From NCBI GenBank assembly GCA_024206195.1, contig JAAGZO010001021.1, positions 4,721-68,720 of the forward strand: a stretch of DNA of 64,000 nucleotides, written 5' to 3'. The notes beneath the pieces were generated by a model. It was given only the letters and a program-made list of their open reading frames with translations, was not told the origin of the DNA and did not search any database. The position numbers and the translations under genes were made by a program. This document shows positions 1-8,733 of the stretch, piece after piece; the stretch's first letter is position 1, and each line of letters begins with the position of its first letter. Origin of the DNA: a bacterium. Its GTDB lineage: Archaea > Nanoarchaeota > Nanoarchaeia > Woesearchaeales > UBA10216.

Positions 1-383
1 CAGTAAGCGTAAGCACACTAAAAGTGGGAAGCTATGTTGTAATTGAAGGTGCAGCATGCAGAATCGCAAATATTCAGGTTTCCAGACCAGGAAAGCACGG
101 TCACGCTAAGATGAGAATGGAAGGCGTTGGCGTACTTGATGAAAAGAAGAGAATCATTGTAATGCCTGGCCATGATAATATTGACGTTCCAATCATTGAG
201 AAAAAGACAGCACAGGTACTATCTGTATCTGGAGACACTGCAAACCTTATGGATTCAGAGTCATACGAGACATTTGACCTGGCAATTCCAGAGGAGCTGA
301 AGGACAGCTGTGTTGAGGGTGTTAATGTTGTTTATTGGCAGGTCTTGGCAGACAAAGTTATGAAACAGATAAAGGGAGAATAA
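1..383 (+). CDS. Translation factor aIF5A (5' end missing)
   Basis: This is the archaeal homologue of eIF5A, which helps ribosomes through difficult peptide-bond steps such as proline stretches. The reading frame is open from the window edge (VSVSTLKVGSYVVIEG), so the true start lies upstream. The hypusination loop is visible as SRPGKHGHAK; the lysine of PGKHG is the modified residue in the family. A C-terminal OB-fold domain follows (DVPIIEKKTAQVLSV onward). The gene ends at a TAA one base before the L40e start, so the two are probably cotranscribed. Identity is secure; only the first few residues are missing. Confidence 0.96.
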   Translation, partial: VSVSTLKVGSYVVIEGAACRIANIQVSRPGKHGHAKMRMEGVGVLDEKKRIIVMPGHDNIDVPIIEKKTAQVLSVSGDTANLMDSESYETFDLAIPEELKDSCVEGVNVVYWQVLADKVMKQIKGE

Positions 384-384
384 A

Positions 385-546
385 ATGGTTAAATTTCCAG
401 AAGCAGAAGCAAGATTTTTTCGAGGAATATTTATTTGCAAGAAATGCAAGACAAAGATAAGAGCTCCTAGTCTTAAGGTTGTTCAGAATAAGATCAGCTG
501 CAGGAAGTGCAAGAGCAAGTCCTTGAGAGCTGTAAGAAAGAAGTAA
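385..546 (+). CDS. Ribosomal protein L40e (eL40)
   Basis: A 53-residue basic protein beginning MVKFPEAEARFFRG, the characteristic opening of archaeal L40e. It has two Cys-x2-Cys pairs (CKKC and CRKC) that form the family's zinc ribbon in the large ribosomal subunit. It starts two bases after the aIF5A stop and ends three bases before the protease start, so it sits in a compact operon. The length matches archaeal L40e (about 50 residues). Confidence 0.93.
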   Translation: MVKFPEAEARFFRGIFICKKCKTKIRAPSLKVVQNKISCRKCKSKSLRAVRKK

Positions 547-548
547 AA

Positions 549-1721
549 ATGGAATTTTTCGACACACTGGTCAATACAAAGCTGGGTGTCCTTGTTTTCT
601 ATGTTATTCTTTTTTCACTGGTTTTCATATTCAGAAAAAAGTTTGAGATACAGGCTAAGATCATAGCGCTATACAAGACCAAGTTTGGTCTTAAGCTGAT
701 GGATAAGATTTCTTCTAAGTTCAGGGAGCCGATAAAGCTTTTTGGATACATTGGAATAGGTGTTGGCTATATTGGTATGTTCTTTATTGCTTATATGCTC
801 CTGAATGGATTAATTACTCTTTTTTTCCAGCCGTCAGCACCACCAACAATATCTCCGGTAATACCTGGCTTCAAGATTCCTGGAACTGATTTTGAGCTTC
901 CATTGATACAGACCTTGCTTGCAATATTCGTTGTTGCTGTAATCCATGAGTTTTCACATGGTGTTGTTGCAAGGGCTCACAAGATTAAGGTTAAGAGCTC
1001 TGGACCTGCATTATTCCTGATATTCTTTGCTGCATTTGTTGAGATTGATGAGAATGAATTAAAAAAGCGCAGCGATGTAACGCAGTATTCTGTTTTTGCA
1101 GCAGGACCCTTTGCAAATATCATATTTGCAGTTCTCATACTCTTCGTAACTTCTTTGATATTCACTCCTGTTTTCAATTCACTCACAGAGCCGGAAGGAA
1201 TTTCATTCACATCTTTTAGAGAAGGTTTCCCTGCTGAGGCTTCAGGATTAGAAGTGGATGTTGTGTACAACCAGTTTAATGATGAGGAGTTCAATAATTC
1301 AGATGAGTTCATAAACCTGCTTTATGCTTCAGAGGTAGATGATACGATAAAGCTTGGTAATAGTGCGAACTATACCTATGTTACTACAACTACAAGACCT
1401 GATGATCCTTACTCAATGCCTTTCATTGGTGTTGAATCAGTTGAGAACCACTATGTGGATGAAGATGGCATTAAATTTACAGTTCTGAAATGGGTCAATG
1501 GATTTCTTGTACTCTTGTTCATACTAAGTCTTGGAATAGGGCTGGCAAACCTGATGCCGCTTGGTCCGTTTGATGGCGGAAGAATGTTCCTCCTTTCATC
1601 ATGCAGGATTTCAGGTGAGCAAAGAGGAAAGTCAATCTGGATGAAGATAAGCTTCCTGTTCCTTGCCATAATTATAATCATGTTGGTATGGCCTTTGGTT
1701 AGGGGCTTTTTCGGATTTTAG
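549..1721 (+). CDS. Site-2 protease family (M50) membrane metalloprotease
   Basis: A polytopic membrane zinc protease of the S2P/M50 family, which cleaves substrates within the membrane. The HEFSH zinc motif is at about residues 133-137 and the second motif, LGPFDGGRMF, is near residue 342; both are needed for zinc binding and catalysis. The segment between them (about residues 205-300) fits a PDZ-like domain, as in RseP-type members. I start at the ATG at 549; an upstream in-frame ATG at 507 lies inside the L40e gene and would add 14 unlikely residues. Substrate unknown. It is the third gene of the aIF5A-L40e unit and is followed after four bases by the methylase gene. Confidence 0.9.
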   Translation: MEFFDTLVNTKLGVLVFYVILFSLVFIFRKKFEIQAKIIALYKTKFGLKLMDKISSKFREPIKLFGYIGIGVGYIGMFFIAYMLLNGLITLFFQPSAPPTISPVIPGFKIPGTDFELPLIQTLLAIFVVAVIHEFSHGVVARAHKIKVKSSGPALFLIFFAAFVEIDENELKKRSDVTQYSVFAAGPFANIIFAVLILFVTSLIFTPVFNSLTEPEGISFTSFREGFPAEASGLEVDVVYNQFNDEEFNNSDEFINLLYASEVDDTIKLGNSANYTYVTTTTRPDDPYSMPFIGVESVENHYVDEDGIKFTVLKWVNGFLVLLFILSLGIGLANLMPLGPFDGGRMFLLSSCRISGEQRGKSIWMKISFLFLAIIIIMLVWPLVRGFFGF

Positions 1722-1725
1722 GAAA

Positions 1726-2397
1726 ATGATAACAGTTGTTCTTGTGGAGCCTGAGAGCCCTGGTAATATTGGGGCTGTGTGCAGGGCAATGAAGAATTTT
1801 GGTTTGACTAGTCTTGTTCTTGTTAATCCAAAGTGCAAGCATATGGCAGGCGAAGCTAAAGGCAGGGCAATGCATGCTTTGAATATACTGAAGAAAGCTA
1901 AAGTAGCTAAAATCGATTGCCTGGACAAGTTTGATTATGTTATTGGAACAACCTCAATCATAGGTTCTGACTATAATATTCCAAGGTGCCCTATTAAGCC
2001 GGAGGAACTGGCAGCTAAGAATCTGAAGGGCAAGATAGCGCTCTTAATAGGAAGAGAGAGTAGTGGCTTAACAAATGAAGAGATACTGAAGTGTGACTTC
2101 ATAGTATCAATACCTGTTTCAAAGACGTATCCTGCGTTGAATATGTCTCATGCAGCAGCTATCATATTCTATGAGTTGTTCAAGAAGAAGAATACAAAGT
2201 CAGCTATAGCGCCAATCTCAAAAAAAGAAAAGGAGATCATATTCCAGAAAGTAGACAAGATCCTTGAGAACATGTCCTTCACAACAGAGCAGAAAAAAGA
2301 GACTCAAAGAAGGGTTTGGAAACGAATGATAGGTAAGGCAATGCTCACAAAGCGAGAGGCATTCGCTCTATTAGGATTTTTAAGAAAACTCAAATAA
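1726..2397 (+). CDS. SPOUT-family tRNA (ribose-2'-O) methyltransferase, TrmJ-like
   Basis: A SpoU/TrmH-class methylase of the TrmJ type, which in characterised members methylates the ribose at tRNA position 32. The N-terminus VVLVEPESPGNIGAVCRAMK and the knot motifs LIGRESSGLTNEE (about residues 106-118) and YPALNMSHAAAI are all intact. A helical C-terminal extension after about residue 165 agrees with TrmJ dimers. The gene begins four bases after the protease stop. Its end overlaps the convergent winged-helix gene by eight bases. The family is secure; the exact target nucleotide is inference. Confidence 0.88.
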   Translation: MITVVLVEPESPGNIGAVCRAMKNFGLTSLVLVNPKCKHMAGEAKGRAMHALNILKKAKVAKIDCLDKFDYVIGTTSIIGSDYNIPRCPIKPEELAAKNLKGKIALLIGRESSGLTNEEILKCDFIVSIPVSKTYPALNMSHAAAIIFYELFKKKNTKSAIAPISKKEKEIIFQKVDKILENMSFTTEQKKETQRRVWKRMIGKAMLTKREAFALLGFLRKLK

Positions 2398-2710
2398 GGC
2401 CTTTTTCTTCTAGGTATTCCTTTAGCTTTAGATTAGTAGTTGGCTTGGCAGTCCTTCCAAGTGCATAGTATATCTTCTCTGCTTCTCCGCCCCAGCTATA
2501 CTCTCCCTTCTCCTTTATTATGCTCTTCACAATGAACTCTCCTGTTTGTTCACCCTTCTTGAGATGGTAGTATATGGACCTCATAGTAACTGTTGGAAAG
2601 ACCCCTATATAGACCTTGTAGATGTCATAGCCATAGCCTGATTTAATGAAGTGCAGTATATCCACTATGTTCTGCCTTATCTGGCTTTTTACAGGTCTTC
2701 CGCGCTTCAT
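2390..2710 (-). CDS. Small winged-helix DNA-binding protein, PadR-like
   Basis: A 106-residue basic protein (MKRGRPVKSQIRQNIVDIL...) with a predicted winged-helix pattern: an N-terminal helix, the stretch GYGYDIYKVYIGVFPTVTMRSIYYHLKKG as recognition region, and a wing around KGEYSWGGEAEKIYY. It resembles the PadR-like wHTH layout, but I cannot assign a precise family. It probably acts as a transcription regulator. A TATA-like ATATTTAAGG lies about 30 bases before the ATG. The 3' end overlaps the TrmJ-like gene tail to tail. Confidence 0.6.
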   Translation of the reverse strand: MKRGRPVKSQIRQNIVDILHFIKSGYGYDIYKVYIGVFPTVTMRSIYYHLKKGEQTGEFIVKSIIKEKGEYSWGGEAEKIYYALGRTAKPTTNLKLKEYLEEKGLI

Positions 2711-2777
2711 ATTTGGCTATATTGTGAGTCAAACCTTAAATATCTTTCCATATTGAAAACAATTGAAAACGCAAAAA

Positions 2778-2787
2778 TTTATATATA
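2778..2787 (+). promoter_or_regulatory. TATA box of the 48-aa zinc-ribbon gene
   Basis: TTTATATATA lies 57 bases before the ATG at 2844. This gives a leader of roughly 30 nt carrying a GAGGTG ribosome site at 2833-2838, five bases before the start codon, so this is one of the few led mRNAs outside the surface-protein genes. Confidence 0.65.
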
Positions 2788-2843
2788 GAATGACATTTAT
2801 TCATGAATAATTAGTACTTAATTACAAATTTCGAGGTGGGAAT

Positions 2844-2990
2844 ATGGCAGAAGCAAGATGCATGAAATGCAAAGAACAGGTTGAAATAAAAGATCCAAAA
2901 GACGTTACAATGAAGAACGGCATGAAGGCAATCAAGGGAGTTTGCCCTAAGTGCGGTACAAAGGTTTTCAGAATAGTAGGAAAGGCCTAA
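2844..2990 (+). CDS. 48-residue zinc-ribbon protein (DUF5679-like)
   Basis: A tiny protein with CMKC and CPKC pairs about 30 residues apart (MAEARCMKCKEQVEIKD ... CPKCGTKVFRIVGKA). This matches the short DUF5679-type zinc ribbons that are common in archaea. Function unknown; nucleic-acid or protein binding is the usual guess. It has its own TATA box, a good GAGGTG ribosome site and a hairpin plus poly-T end, so it is a one-gene transcript, probably well expressed. Confidence 0.85.
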   Translation: MAEARCMKCKEQVEIKDPKDVTMKNGMKAIKGVCPKCGTKVFRIVGKA

Positions 2991-3005
2991 GTGCCTTTTT
3001 TTTTT
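2982..3005 (+). terminator. Hairpin and poly-T terminator
   Basis: Arms AAGGC and GCCTT with a six-base loop overlap the stop codon of the zinc-ribbon gene and run straight into more than ten T residues. A poly-T run is the usual archaeal termination signal. Confidence 0.6.
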
Positions 3006-3030
3006 CTTTTATTTATTCATTCTAGAATTC

Positions 3031-3933
3031 TTATAAACGACCAACATAAGCATGTGTTAGCTCTGCTGCGTGTTCATGTTCTGGCTTGTGTATACGATAC
3101 CCTTGTTCTGGGACTAGTATTTGTCTAACAGACTCGAATAGCTTTAAGACCATTTCTTGAAGGAATTCTCTTATTCTAACCTCTTCAGGCTGTTTTTCTA
3201 ATACTTGAAATGCGGTTAACCCCTTTCCTATTTCAAGGGCTAAATACCCTATTGTTGGATTTGCGTCAATAGATTGTTCTGCCCACCAGCGACTTGGCGA
3301 AACAGTAATAGACTTCAAAGGATAAACAAGCTCTCCTCCTGAATATACTTCAAATAGGTTGTCTAAGCTAAGTGTGCTCGTTTCTCCAACAGGTCGATGG
3401 TATTTTTTAGGGTTTATTGCTGTTCTTATCTCTTTTCCAGTTGCTTTTTTCTTGATTAATGCCATGGACATATCAGGGGTTTCTGAGTAGGATTCAGTTT
3501 CTTCATGTGTCCCTTCTTCATATTCTGGAGAAGAGTGGTTAGTAATTTTGTGTCTCCTAGTCTCAACCAAGAAGGATATTTCAAGTTTATTTTGATCAAG
3601 CCAAGGATTATTAATATTACGTGCAAATTCAACAAGGTATTCTAAGTTTCCGTACAGATCTATGCCCTGTGGCTTAAAACCCCTACAGGTCTCAAGGATT
3701 TCAGGATCATAAAACTTCTCGTCAAATGGTTGATTCTCTTTTCTAGTCAGGCTCCTCCTTTTGTAACCTGGTTCAACAACATAGTAAGTAAAACCACAAT
3801 CTTGAGGTTCATCAGTTTCATCGCCTTTTAGAATAGGAATTTTCTTCAGTGGAACATTCGATAAGGTTATATCTAAATTAGAAGTCGGTTCTCCGTTTAC
3901 GCTTGTGACCGCTGTAGTTCGTGGTCGCTCCAT
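3031..3933 (-). CDS. Hypothetical soluble protein, 300 aa
   Basis: I do not recognise this protein. It has no signal peptide, membrane segment or clear motif. The N-terminal 60 residues are polar, and a middle segment rich in Glu and Ser (HSSPEYEEGTHEETESYSE) looks disordered. The last third (TIGYLALEIGKGLTAFQVL ... FLQEMVLKLFESVRQIL) is helical. Codon use looks like that of its neighbours. It is transcribed divergently from the THUMP methylase, apparently from a shared two-sided promoter. Confidence 0.6.
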   Translation of the reverse strand: MERPRTTAVTSVNGEPTSNLDITLSNVPLKKIPILKGDETDEPQDCGFTYYVVEPGYKRRSLTRKENQPFDEKFYDPEILETCRGFKPQGIDLYGNLEYLVEFARNINNPWLDQNKLEISFLVETRRHKITNHSSPEYEEGTHEETESYSETPDMSMALIKKKATGKEIRTAINPKKYHRPVGETSTLSLDNLFEVYSGGELVYPLKSITVSPSRWWAEQSIDANPTIGYLALEIGKGLTAFQVLEKQPEEVRIREFLQEMVLKLFESVRQILVPEQGYRIHKPEHEHAAELTHAYVGRL

Positions 3934-4015
3934 GCTTACACGTTCCTAACTGTGCCTAACAATCTCTATCACACTCTCTCTATCGCTCTCTTTTTACTCT
4001 ATAGTATCATTTTGC

Positions 4016-4045
4016 ATTTAAATACTTTTCGCGAATCATTTAAAT
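4016..4045. promoter_or_regulatory. Candidate bidirectional promoter with central palindrome
   Basis: Two ATTTAAAT boxes (4016-4023 and 4038-4045) flank the perfect palindrome TTCGCGAA at 4028-4035. The right box is 24-31 bases before the ATG of the plus-strand methylase gene, the spacing of a leaderless archaeal promoter. The left box can serve the minus-strand gene that starts at 3933. TTCGCGAA between the two boxes could be a regulator site; that is inference. Confidence 0.5.
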
Positions 4046-4068
4046 ACCCATCTCACAACCCAAAAGGT

Positions 4069-5001
4069 ATGATGTTTGCATTTCAGCTCGCTGGGGAGGA
4101 TTTGAAGCTTGCAGAACAAGAGGTTCTTTCTATAGTAAATGCAAAAGCACACCAACTGGATAATAACCTGCTCTTGGTTGAAACCAGCAATATTGAAAGC
4201 ACAGAACGCCTGGCATATACTCACGCAATATACGAAGTTCTGTTCACAGCTAATAACAAAACCTTAGAAAAACAGCTCGAAGAATTCAATTGGCAGTCAA
4301 TCTACAAAAAGGACTTTGCGCTGAGAACAATAAACATGAAGCAAAGTGAATCATACCTAGCAGGCTTTATCTGGAACAAACTAAAAAAACCAAAAGTCAA
4401 CCTGAAGAACCCAAAAACCAGCATCACTCTCTTCAATTCAAAAAAAATCTACTGTTGTAAGCTAATCAAAGAAATAAAAAAAGACTTCATGAACCGCAAA
4501 GCACAGTTCAGGCCGGGTTTCATGCCTACCTCGCTGCATCCAAGGCTTGCAAGAGCAGCAATCAATCTCACAGGGCTAAAAAAAGGAACTATTTTGGACC
4601 CATTCTGCGGCACTGGCGGCATTCTGATCGAAGCCTCTTTAATGGGATTCAGCACAATAGGCTATGACATTGACAAATTTATCCTAAAGAAATGTGAGGA
4701 GAACATGAAGTTCTTCAAACTAAAGAACTACAAGCTGGAAAGCAAGGACGCACTGAAATTAAACAAACCAGCATGTATAGTGACAGACCTGCCATATGGC
4801 AAGAACTCAAAACTCACAGAGCCATTAGAAAACCTCTACTTAAATTTCCTCAAGAAAATAAAAAAGCGTTCAGTTGTAATCTTCCCAAGCTTCATAAACC
4901 ACAAGAAGCTCATCAAAAAAGCAAACCTAAAAATAGAGCATGAGTTCACATACTATCTTCACAAGTCACTTTCAAAGAAAATAGTTGTGTTAAACTCTTA
5001 G
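4069..5001 (+). CDS. THUMP-domain tRNA guanine-N2 methyltransferase, Trm-G10-like
   Basis: An N-terminal ferredoxin-like/THUMP region (about residues 1-140) is followed by a Rossmann methylase with motif I LDPFCGTGGILIEA (Asp at about 177) and the catalytic DLPYG (240-244). The DLPYG variant of the (D/N)PPY motif is typical of archaeal Trm-G10, which makes N2-dimethylguanosine at tRNA position 10. An ATG at 4069 fits the TATA spacing; the open frame extends upstream to 3952 but crosses the promoter, so I reject the longer start. NucS follows after eight bases. Confidence 0.85.
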   Translation: MMFAFQLAGEDLKLAEQEVLSIVNAKAHQLDNNLLLVETSNIESTERLAYTHAIYEVLFTANNKTLEKQLEEFNWQSIYKKDFALRTINMKQSESYLAGFIWNKLKKPKVNLKNPKTSITLFNSKKIYCCKLIKEIKKDFMNRKAQFRPGFMPTSLHPRLARAAINLTGLKKGTILDPFCGTGGILIEASLMGFSTIGYDIDKFILKKCEENMKFFKLKNYKLESKDALKLNKPACIVTDLPYGKNSKLTEPLENLYLNFLKKIKKRSVVIFPSFINHKKLIKKANLKIEHEFTYYLHKSLSKKIVVLNS

Positions 5002-5009
5002 GGGGCATT

Positions 5010-5729
5010 ATGGATAAAATAGAAGCTGCATTAAAAAAATCAGAAACAATAATCATTTCTGCTAGATGTTCAATCACATACAGCGGAAGAGCTGAAAGCT
5101 TTCTTGCAGAGGGAGACAGATTAATCATCATAAAGTCAGACAAGACCTTATTGATCCATCAGCCAACAGGCAGCACCCCTGTAAACTATATGAAAGAGGG
5201 AACAACACACAAAATAGAGGAGAAAGATGGAAAAATCATAATCCACAGCAGCAATCTTGCGCAAAAGGAATACCTGGATATTGAATTATTTGAAATATAC
5301 TTTATCCAAACTCAGGAGCTGAAAGATGTTGAAAAGATTCAACTCAATGGCACAGAGAAGCACATGGCTGAGAATCTTTACAAAAATCCAGAGTTAGTTG
5401 AAAAAGGATTCAAGCCCTTAAGCATGGAAGAGCACACAAAATTTGGCTTTATTGACATCTTTGGTTACGATAAAAACAACATCTTAGTTGTGATTGAATG
5501 CAAGCGCTATGCAGGCGATCCAAAAGCAGTAGATCAATTGAAAAGATACGTTGATAAGATTAAATCCATGAAAGGATTAGAAAAAGTCCGAGGAATTCTT
5601 GCATGCCCTAAGATAACACCTTCTGCAAAGCAAATGCTCATAGATTTCAACTTTGAATACCTAAAAGCAGACCCTCCGAACCATCTAGAGCGCTTCAACA
5701 GCAATCAGAAAAAGATTGGTGAGTATTAA
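5010..5729 (+). CDS. nucS: Mismatch-specific endonuclease NucS/EndoMS
   Basis: NucS/EndoMS cuts both strands at mismatched bases and takes the place of MutS-MutL in many archaea. The N-terminal beta-rich dimerisation domain covers about residues 1-115. The C-terminal RecB-like nuclease core shows GFIDIFGYD (Asp about 149) and IECKRY (Glu and Lys about 163 and 165), the D-ExK catalytic set. The family's usual length is about 240-250 residues. A GGGGG ribosome site precedes the ATG. It does not end in an obvious PCNA-binding peptide (NSNQKKIGEY is only weakly similar). Confidence 0.92.
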   Translation: MDKIEAALKKSETIIISARCSITYSGRAESFLAEGDRLIIIKSDKTLLIHQPTGSTPVNYMKEGTTHKIEEKDGKIIIHSSNLAQKEYLDIELFEIYFIQTQELKDVEKIQLNGTEKHMAENLYKNPELVEKGFKPLSMEEHTKFGFIDIFGYDKNNILVVIECKRYAGDPKAVDQLKRYVDKIKSMKGLEKVRGILACPKITPSAKQMLIDFNFEYLKADPPNHLERFNSNQKKIGEY

Positions 5730-6280
5730 TCCTCAAACATACTCATTACTTTATACACTGTTTCTTTGACTGTTACCATTCCAGCATCATCTTTCTCGAA
5801 CGGAACATGCACAATTCCTCCAAAATGATTATTATCTCCAACAACAATCATTCCATGGATGTGCATCCAGGCATGTATCTGCTCAACTGTTTTCTCTTGT
5901 CCGCCATTTCTGCTGCCGCCAACAGCAATAGCAGCTCCAACCTTATCTTTCAACAGAAAATCATTCCTTCGAAGCATAAGTGTTCTATCAAGAAGTGCTT
6001 TCAACTGTGAGGAAACACTTCCAAAGTAAACAGGAGATGAAACAATGATTGCATCTGCATCCTCAAGCAGCGGATAGACCTTCTGCATGTCATCCTTTAT
6101 TGAACAGGCTTTTTCCTTTTTGCAGTTATTACACACAACACAGCCATTGATCTTGTTCTCTGAAATAAGTATCTTAGAAGTAATCGCTCCTTTCTGCTTG
6201 GCAATATCCAGAACATAATCTATAATCTGCTCATTATTGCCTTTCTTATTTACACTTCCAGATATACCGACGAGTTTCAT
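5726..6280 (-). CDS. Iron-sulfur flavoprotein, NADPH-dependent FMN reductase family
   Basis: A flavodoxin-like protein that begins with the phosphate-binding loop GISGSVNKKGNNE. Four cysteines are spaced C47-x2-C50-x2-C53-x5-C59, the compact 4Fe-4S motif of the Isf family of methanogens and other anaerobes. The flavin-facing segment SSPVYFGSVSSQLKALLDR is present. It probably shuttles electrons or detoxifies O2/H2O2, as proposed for Isf. The physiological partner is unknown. Its 3' end overlaps nucS by four bases on the opposite strand. Confidence 0.83.
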   Translation of the reverse strand: MKLVGISGSVNKKGNNEQIIDYVLDIAKQKGAITSKILISENKINGCVVCNNCKKEKACSIKDDMQKVYPLLEDADAIIVSSPVYFGSVSSQLKALLDRTLMLRRNDFLLKDKVGAAIAVGGSRNGGQEKTVEQIHAWMHIHGMIVVGDNNHFGGIVHVPFEKDDAGMVTVKETVYKVMSMFED

Positions 6281-6306
6281 GAGTAGAAGGGGTTATTCGC
6301 TTGTTT

Positions 6307-8718
6307 TTATGTCTTTCGAAGTTTCTTCTCTTTTTCAGCTACCTTAAGCGTAGTGCTTACTATAGCATCCGGAGTTAATGACATGCTATCAATCCCACAT
6401 TCAACAAGGAACTCTGCAAAATCTGTGAAAGTCGATGGAGCATCTCCACAAATACCTATCTTGCGCCCTCTTTTCTTTGCAGTTCCAACAACCTTTGTTA
6501 CTAATCTCTTCACAGCATCGTTTCTTTCATCAAATATGCTGCTTACAAGTTCAGAATCCCTATCCAGTCCAAGCGTTAGCTGTGTCAAGTCATTGCTTCC
6601 TATGCTGAAGCCGTCAAATATGTCTGCGAACTTATCAGCTAGTATTACATTGCTTGGTATCTCGCACATTACATAGACCTCAAGTCCATTCTCGCCCCTC
6701 ACAAGGCCATTCTTCTGCATCTCATGCAGAACCTTTTGTCCTTCATCAACTGTTCTGCAGAATGGAATCATTACTTTCAGATTTGTCAGGCCCATATCAT
6801 TCCTTACTTTGAGTATTGCCTGGCATTCAAGTGCAAAAGCAGGTTTATATTTCTCGCTGTAATACCTTGAAGCGCCTCTCCATCCAATCATTGGATTGTC
6901 TTCTGTTGGTTCATACGCATTTCCGCCAATTAAATTTGCATACTCATTGCTCTTGAAATCGCTCAACCGAACAATTACATCCTTTGGATAGAATGCAGCA
7001 GCAAGTGTTCCAACACCCTCTGCTAATTTGTCTATAAAGAACTGCTTCTTGTTCTTGTAGTTTGCTGTCAGCTTGTCTATCTTTTCTTTTGCTTCTCCTT
7101 TTTGATCCTTGTAATTGATCAGTGCAAGAGGGTGTATCTGTATGTAAGAATTAATGATGAATTCTTCACGAGCCAGACCAACTCCGCTGTTTGGTAAAAA
7201 GCTCTGTTCAAACGCCTGTTCAGGAGTTCCAATGTTCATCATTATCTTTGTTTTTGTCTTTGGTATTGTTTTAAGATTGATTTTGTTTATTTTAAACTTC
7301 AGCAGCCCTTTGTAAATAAATCCTTTTTCTCCTTCTGCGCAGGAAACAGTGATTGCATTGCCGCTCTTTATCTTCTCTGTTCCATCATTTGTTCCTACAA
7401 CGCATGGAATCCCAAGCTCTCTGCTGATTATAGCTGCGTGACATGATCTACCACCACGATTTGTTACAATTGCAGATGCAATCTTCATGATTGGCTCCCA
7501 GTCAGGGTCTGTCATATCTGTTACAAGCACTTCTCCTTTCTTGAACTTGCTGATGTCATGGACATCCATTATAACATGCGCTTTTCCCTGGCCTATCTTT
7601 GATCCAACACTATCGCCCTGTGCCAAAGCAGTTCCTTTCTGCTGCATCACATATTTCTCAAGAACATTTCTGTTTTTTTGCGAATGAACAGTTTCAGGTC
7701 TTGCCTGAACAATAAACAGCTGTCCTGTCTCTCCGTCCTTTGCCCACTCCATGTCCATTGGTTTTTCATGGCCGGCTTTTGCAGAGTAATGATCCTCTAT
7801 TGCGCAGGCATACTTTGCAAGCATCAGTATCTCATCATCTGTAAGAACAAAGTTTTCTCTGTCCTTTTTCGGAACATTAACATTCTTTGTCAGCTTATTA
7901 CCTTCATGGGTATAAACCATCTTCATTCTCTTTGTACCAACTCTTTTAGACAGTATTGGCTTAAAGCCGGTCTTCAGCGTTGGTTTGAAAATATAATATT
8001 CATCAGGATTAACAGCGCCTTGAACAACATTCTCTCCTAGTCCATATGCTGCATTAATAATTACCGCATTGCTGAATCCTGATTCAGTGTCAATAGAAAA
8101 CATTACTCCTGAAGATGCTTTATCTGATCTGACCATTTTCTGCACTCCAATTGAGAGTGCGATTGCAAAATGATCGAACTTCTTGTCATTTCTATAAGAG
8201 ATTGCTCTATTAGTAAATAAAGAAGCAAAGCATTTCTTGCATGAATCAAGCAGCGCTGCCTCTCCTTTTACATTAAGGTATGTCTCCTGCTGTCCTGCAA
8301 AGCTTGCATCAGGCAGATCCTCTGCTGTTGCAGAGCTTCTTACAGCAACATCCACATTAGTAACGCGATATTCCCTGCACATTTTCCTGTATGCTGCAGA
8401 GATTTCTTTCTCAAGTATTTCAGGGAACTCTGCTTTCTTAATAAGTTCCCTTATCTTTTGCCCTCTTTCTGCAAGATCAGTTACATTTCCTTTTTTTAAT
8501 CCGGAAAGAATAGTCACTATATCCTTTTTTATGCCTGCTTTGAGAATAAAAGCCCGGTATGCATTGGCTGTTATTGCAAAACCATTTGGAACATTGATGT
8601 TTTTCTTTGTAAGGTGTCTGTACATCTCACCAAGAGATGCGTTCTTCCCACCAACAAGAGGAACATCCTCGATGCCTAGCTCGTTAAACCATAGAATAAA
8701 TGCGTTTTTCTTGTTCAA
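6307..8718 (-). CDS. ppsA: Phosphoenolpyruvate synthase (pyruvate, water dikinase)
   Basis: Interconverts pyruvate + ATP and PEP + AMP + Pi. Domains in order: ATP-binding PPDK N-domain (GGKNASLGEM; VAVRSSATAEDLPDASFAGQ), central phosphohistidine domain with GGRSCHAAIISRELGIP (His about 427), and a PEP-utilising TIM barrel ending in GICGDAPS (Cys about 757). Its 803 residues match archaeal PpsA. The start codon is TTG at 8716-8718, with an AGAGGGG ribosome site five bases ahead; no other start fits. It lies 15 bases after a PfkB-family kinase gene on the same strand, and so is probably its operon partner. Confidence 0.95.
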   Translation of the reverse strand: MNKKNAFILWFNELGIEDVPLVGGKNASLGEMYRHLTKKNINVPNGFAITANAYRAFILKAGIKKDIVTILSGLKKGNVTDLAERGQKIRELIKKAEFPEILEKEISAAYRKMCREYRVTNVDVAVRSSATAEDLPDASFAGQQETYLNVKGEAALLDSCKKCFASLFTNRAISYRNDKKFDHFAIALSIGVQKMVRSDKASSGVMFSIDTESGFSNAVIINAAYGLGENVVQGAVNPDEYYIFKPTLKTGFKPILSKRVGTKRMKMVYTHEGNKLTKNVNVPKKDRENFVLTDDEILMLAKYACAIEDHYSAKAGHEKPMDMEWAKDGETGQLFIVQARPETVHSQKNRNVLEKYVMQQKGTALAQGDSVGSKIGQGKAHVIMDVHDISKFKKGEVLVTDMTDPDWEPIMKIASAIVTNRGGRSCHAAIISRELGIPCVVGTNDGTEKIKSGNAITVSCAEGEKGFIYKGLLKFKINKINLKTIPKTKTKIMMNIGTPEQAFEQSFLPNSGVGLAREEFIINSYIQIHPLALINYKDQKGEAKEKIDKLTANYKNKKQFFIDKLAEGVGTLAAAFYPKDVIVRLSDFKSNEYANLIGGNAYEPTEDNPMIGWRGASRYYSEKYKPAFALECQAILKVRNDMGLTNLKVMIPFCRTVDEGQKVLHEMQKNGLVRGENGLEVYVMCEIPSNVILADKFADIFDGFSIGSNDLTQLTLGLDRDSELVSSIFDERNDAVKRLVTKVVGTAKKRGRKIGICGDAPSTFTDFAEFLVECGIDSMSLTPDAIVSTTLKVAEKEKKLRKT

Positions 8719-8733
8719 TTTTACCCCTCTTTT

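Noticed and set aside
3952..4068. 39-residue N-terminal extension of the THUMP methylase
   Set aside because: The segment contains both ATTTAAAT boxes and the TTCGCGAA palindrome and does not resemble the THUMP N-terminus.
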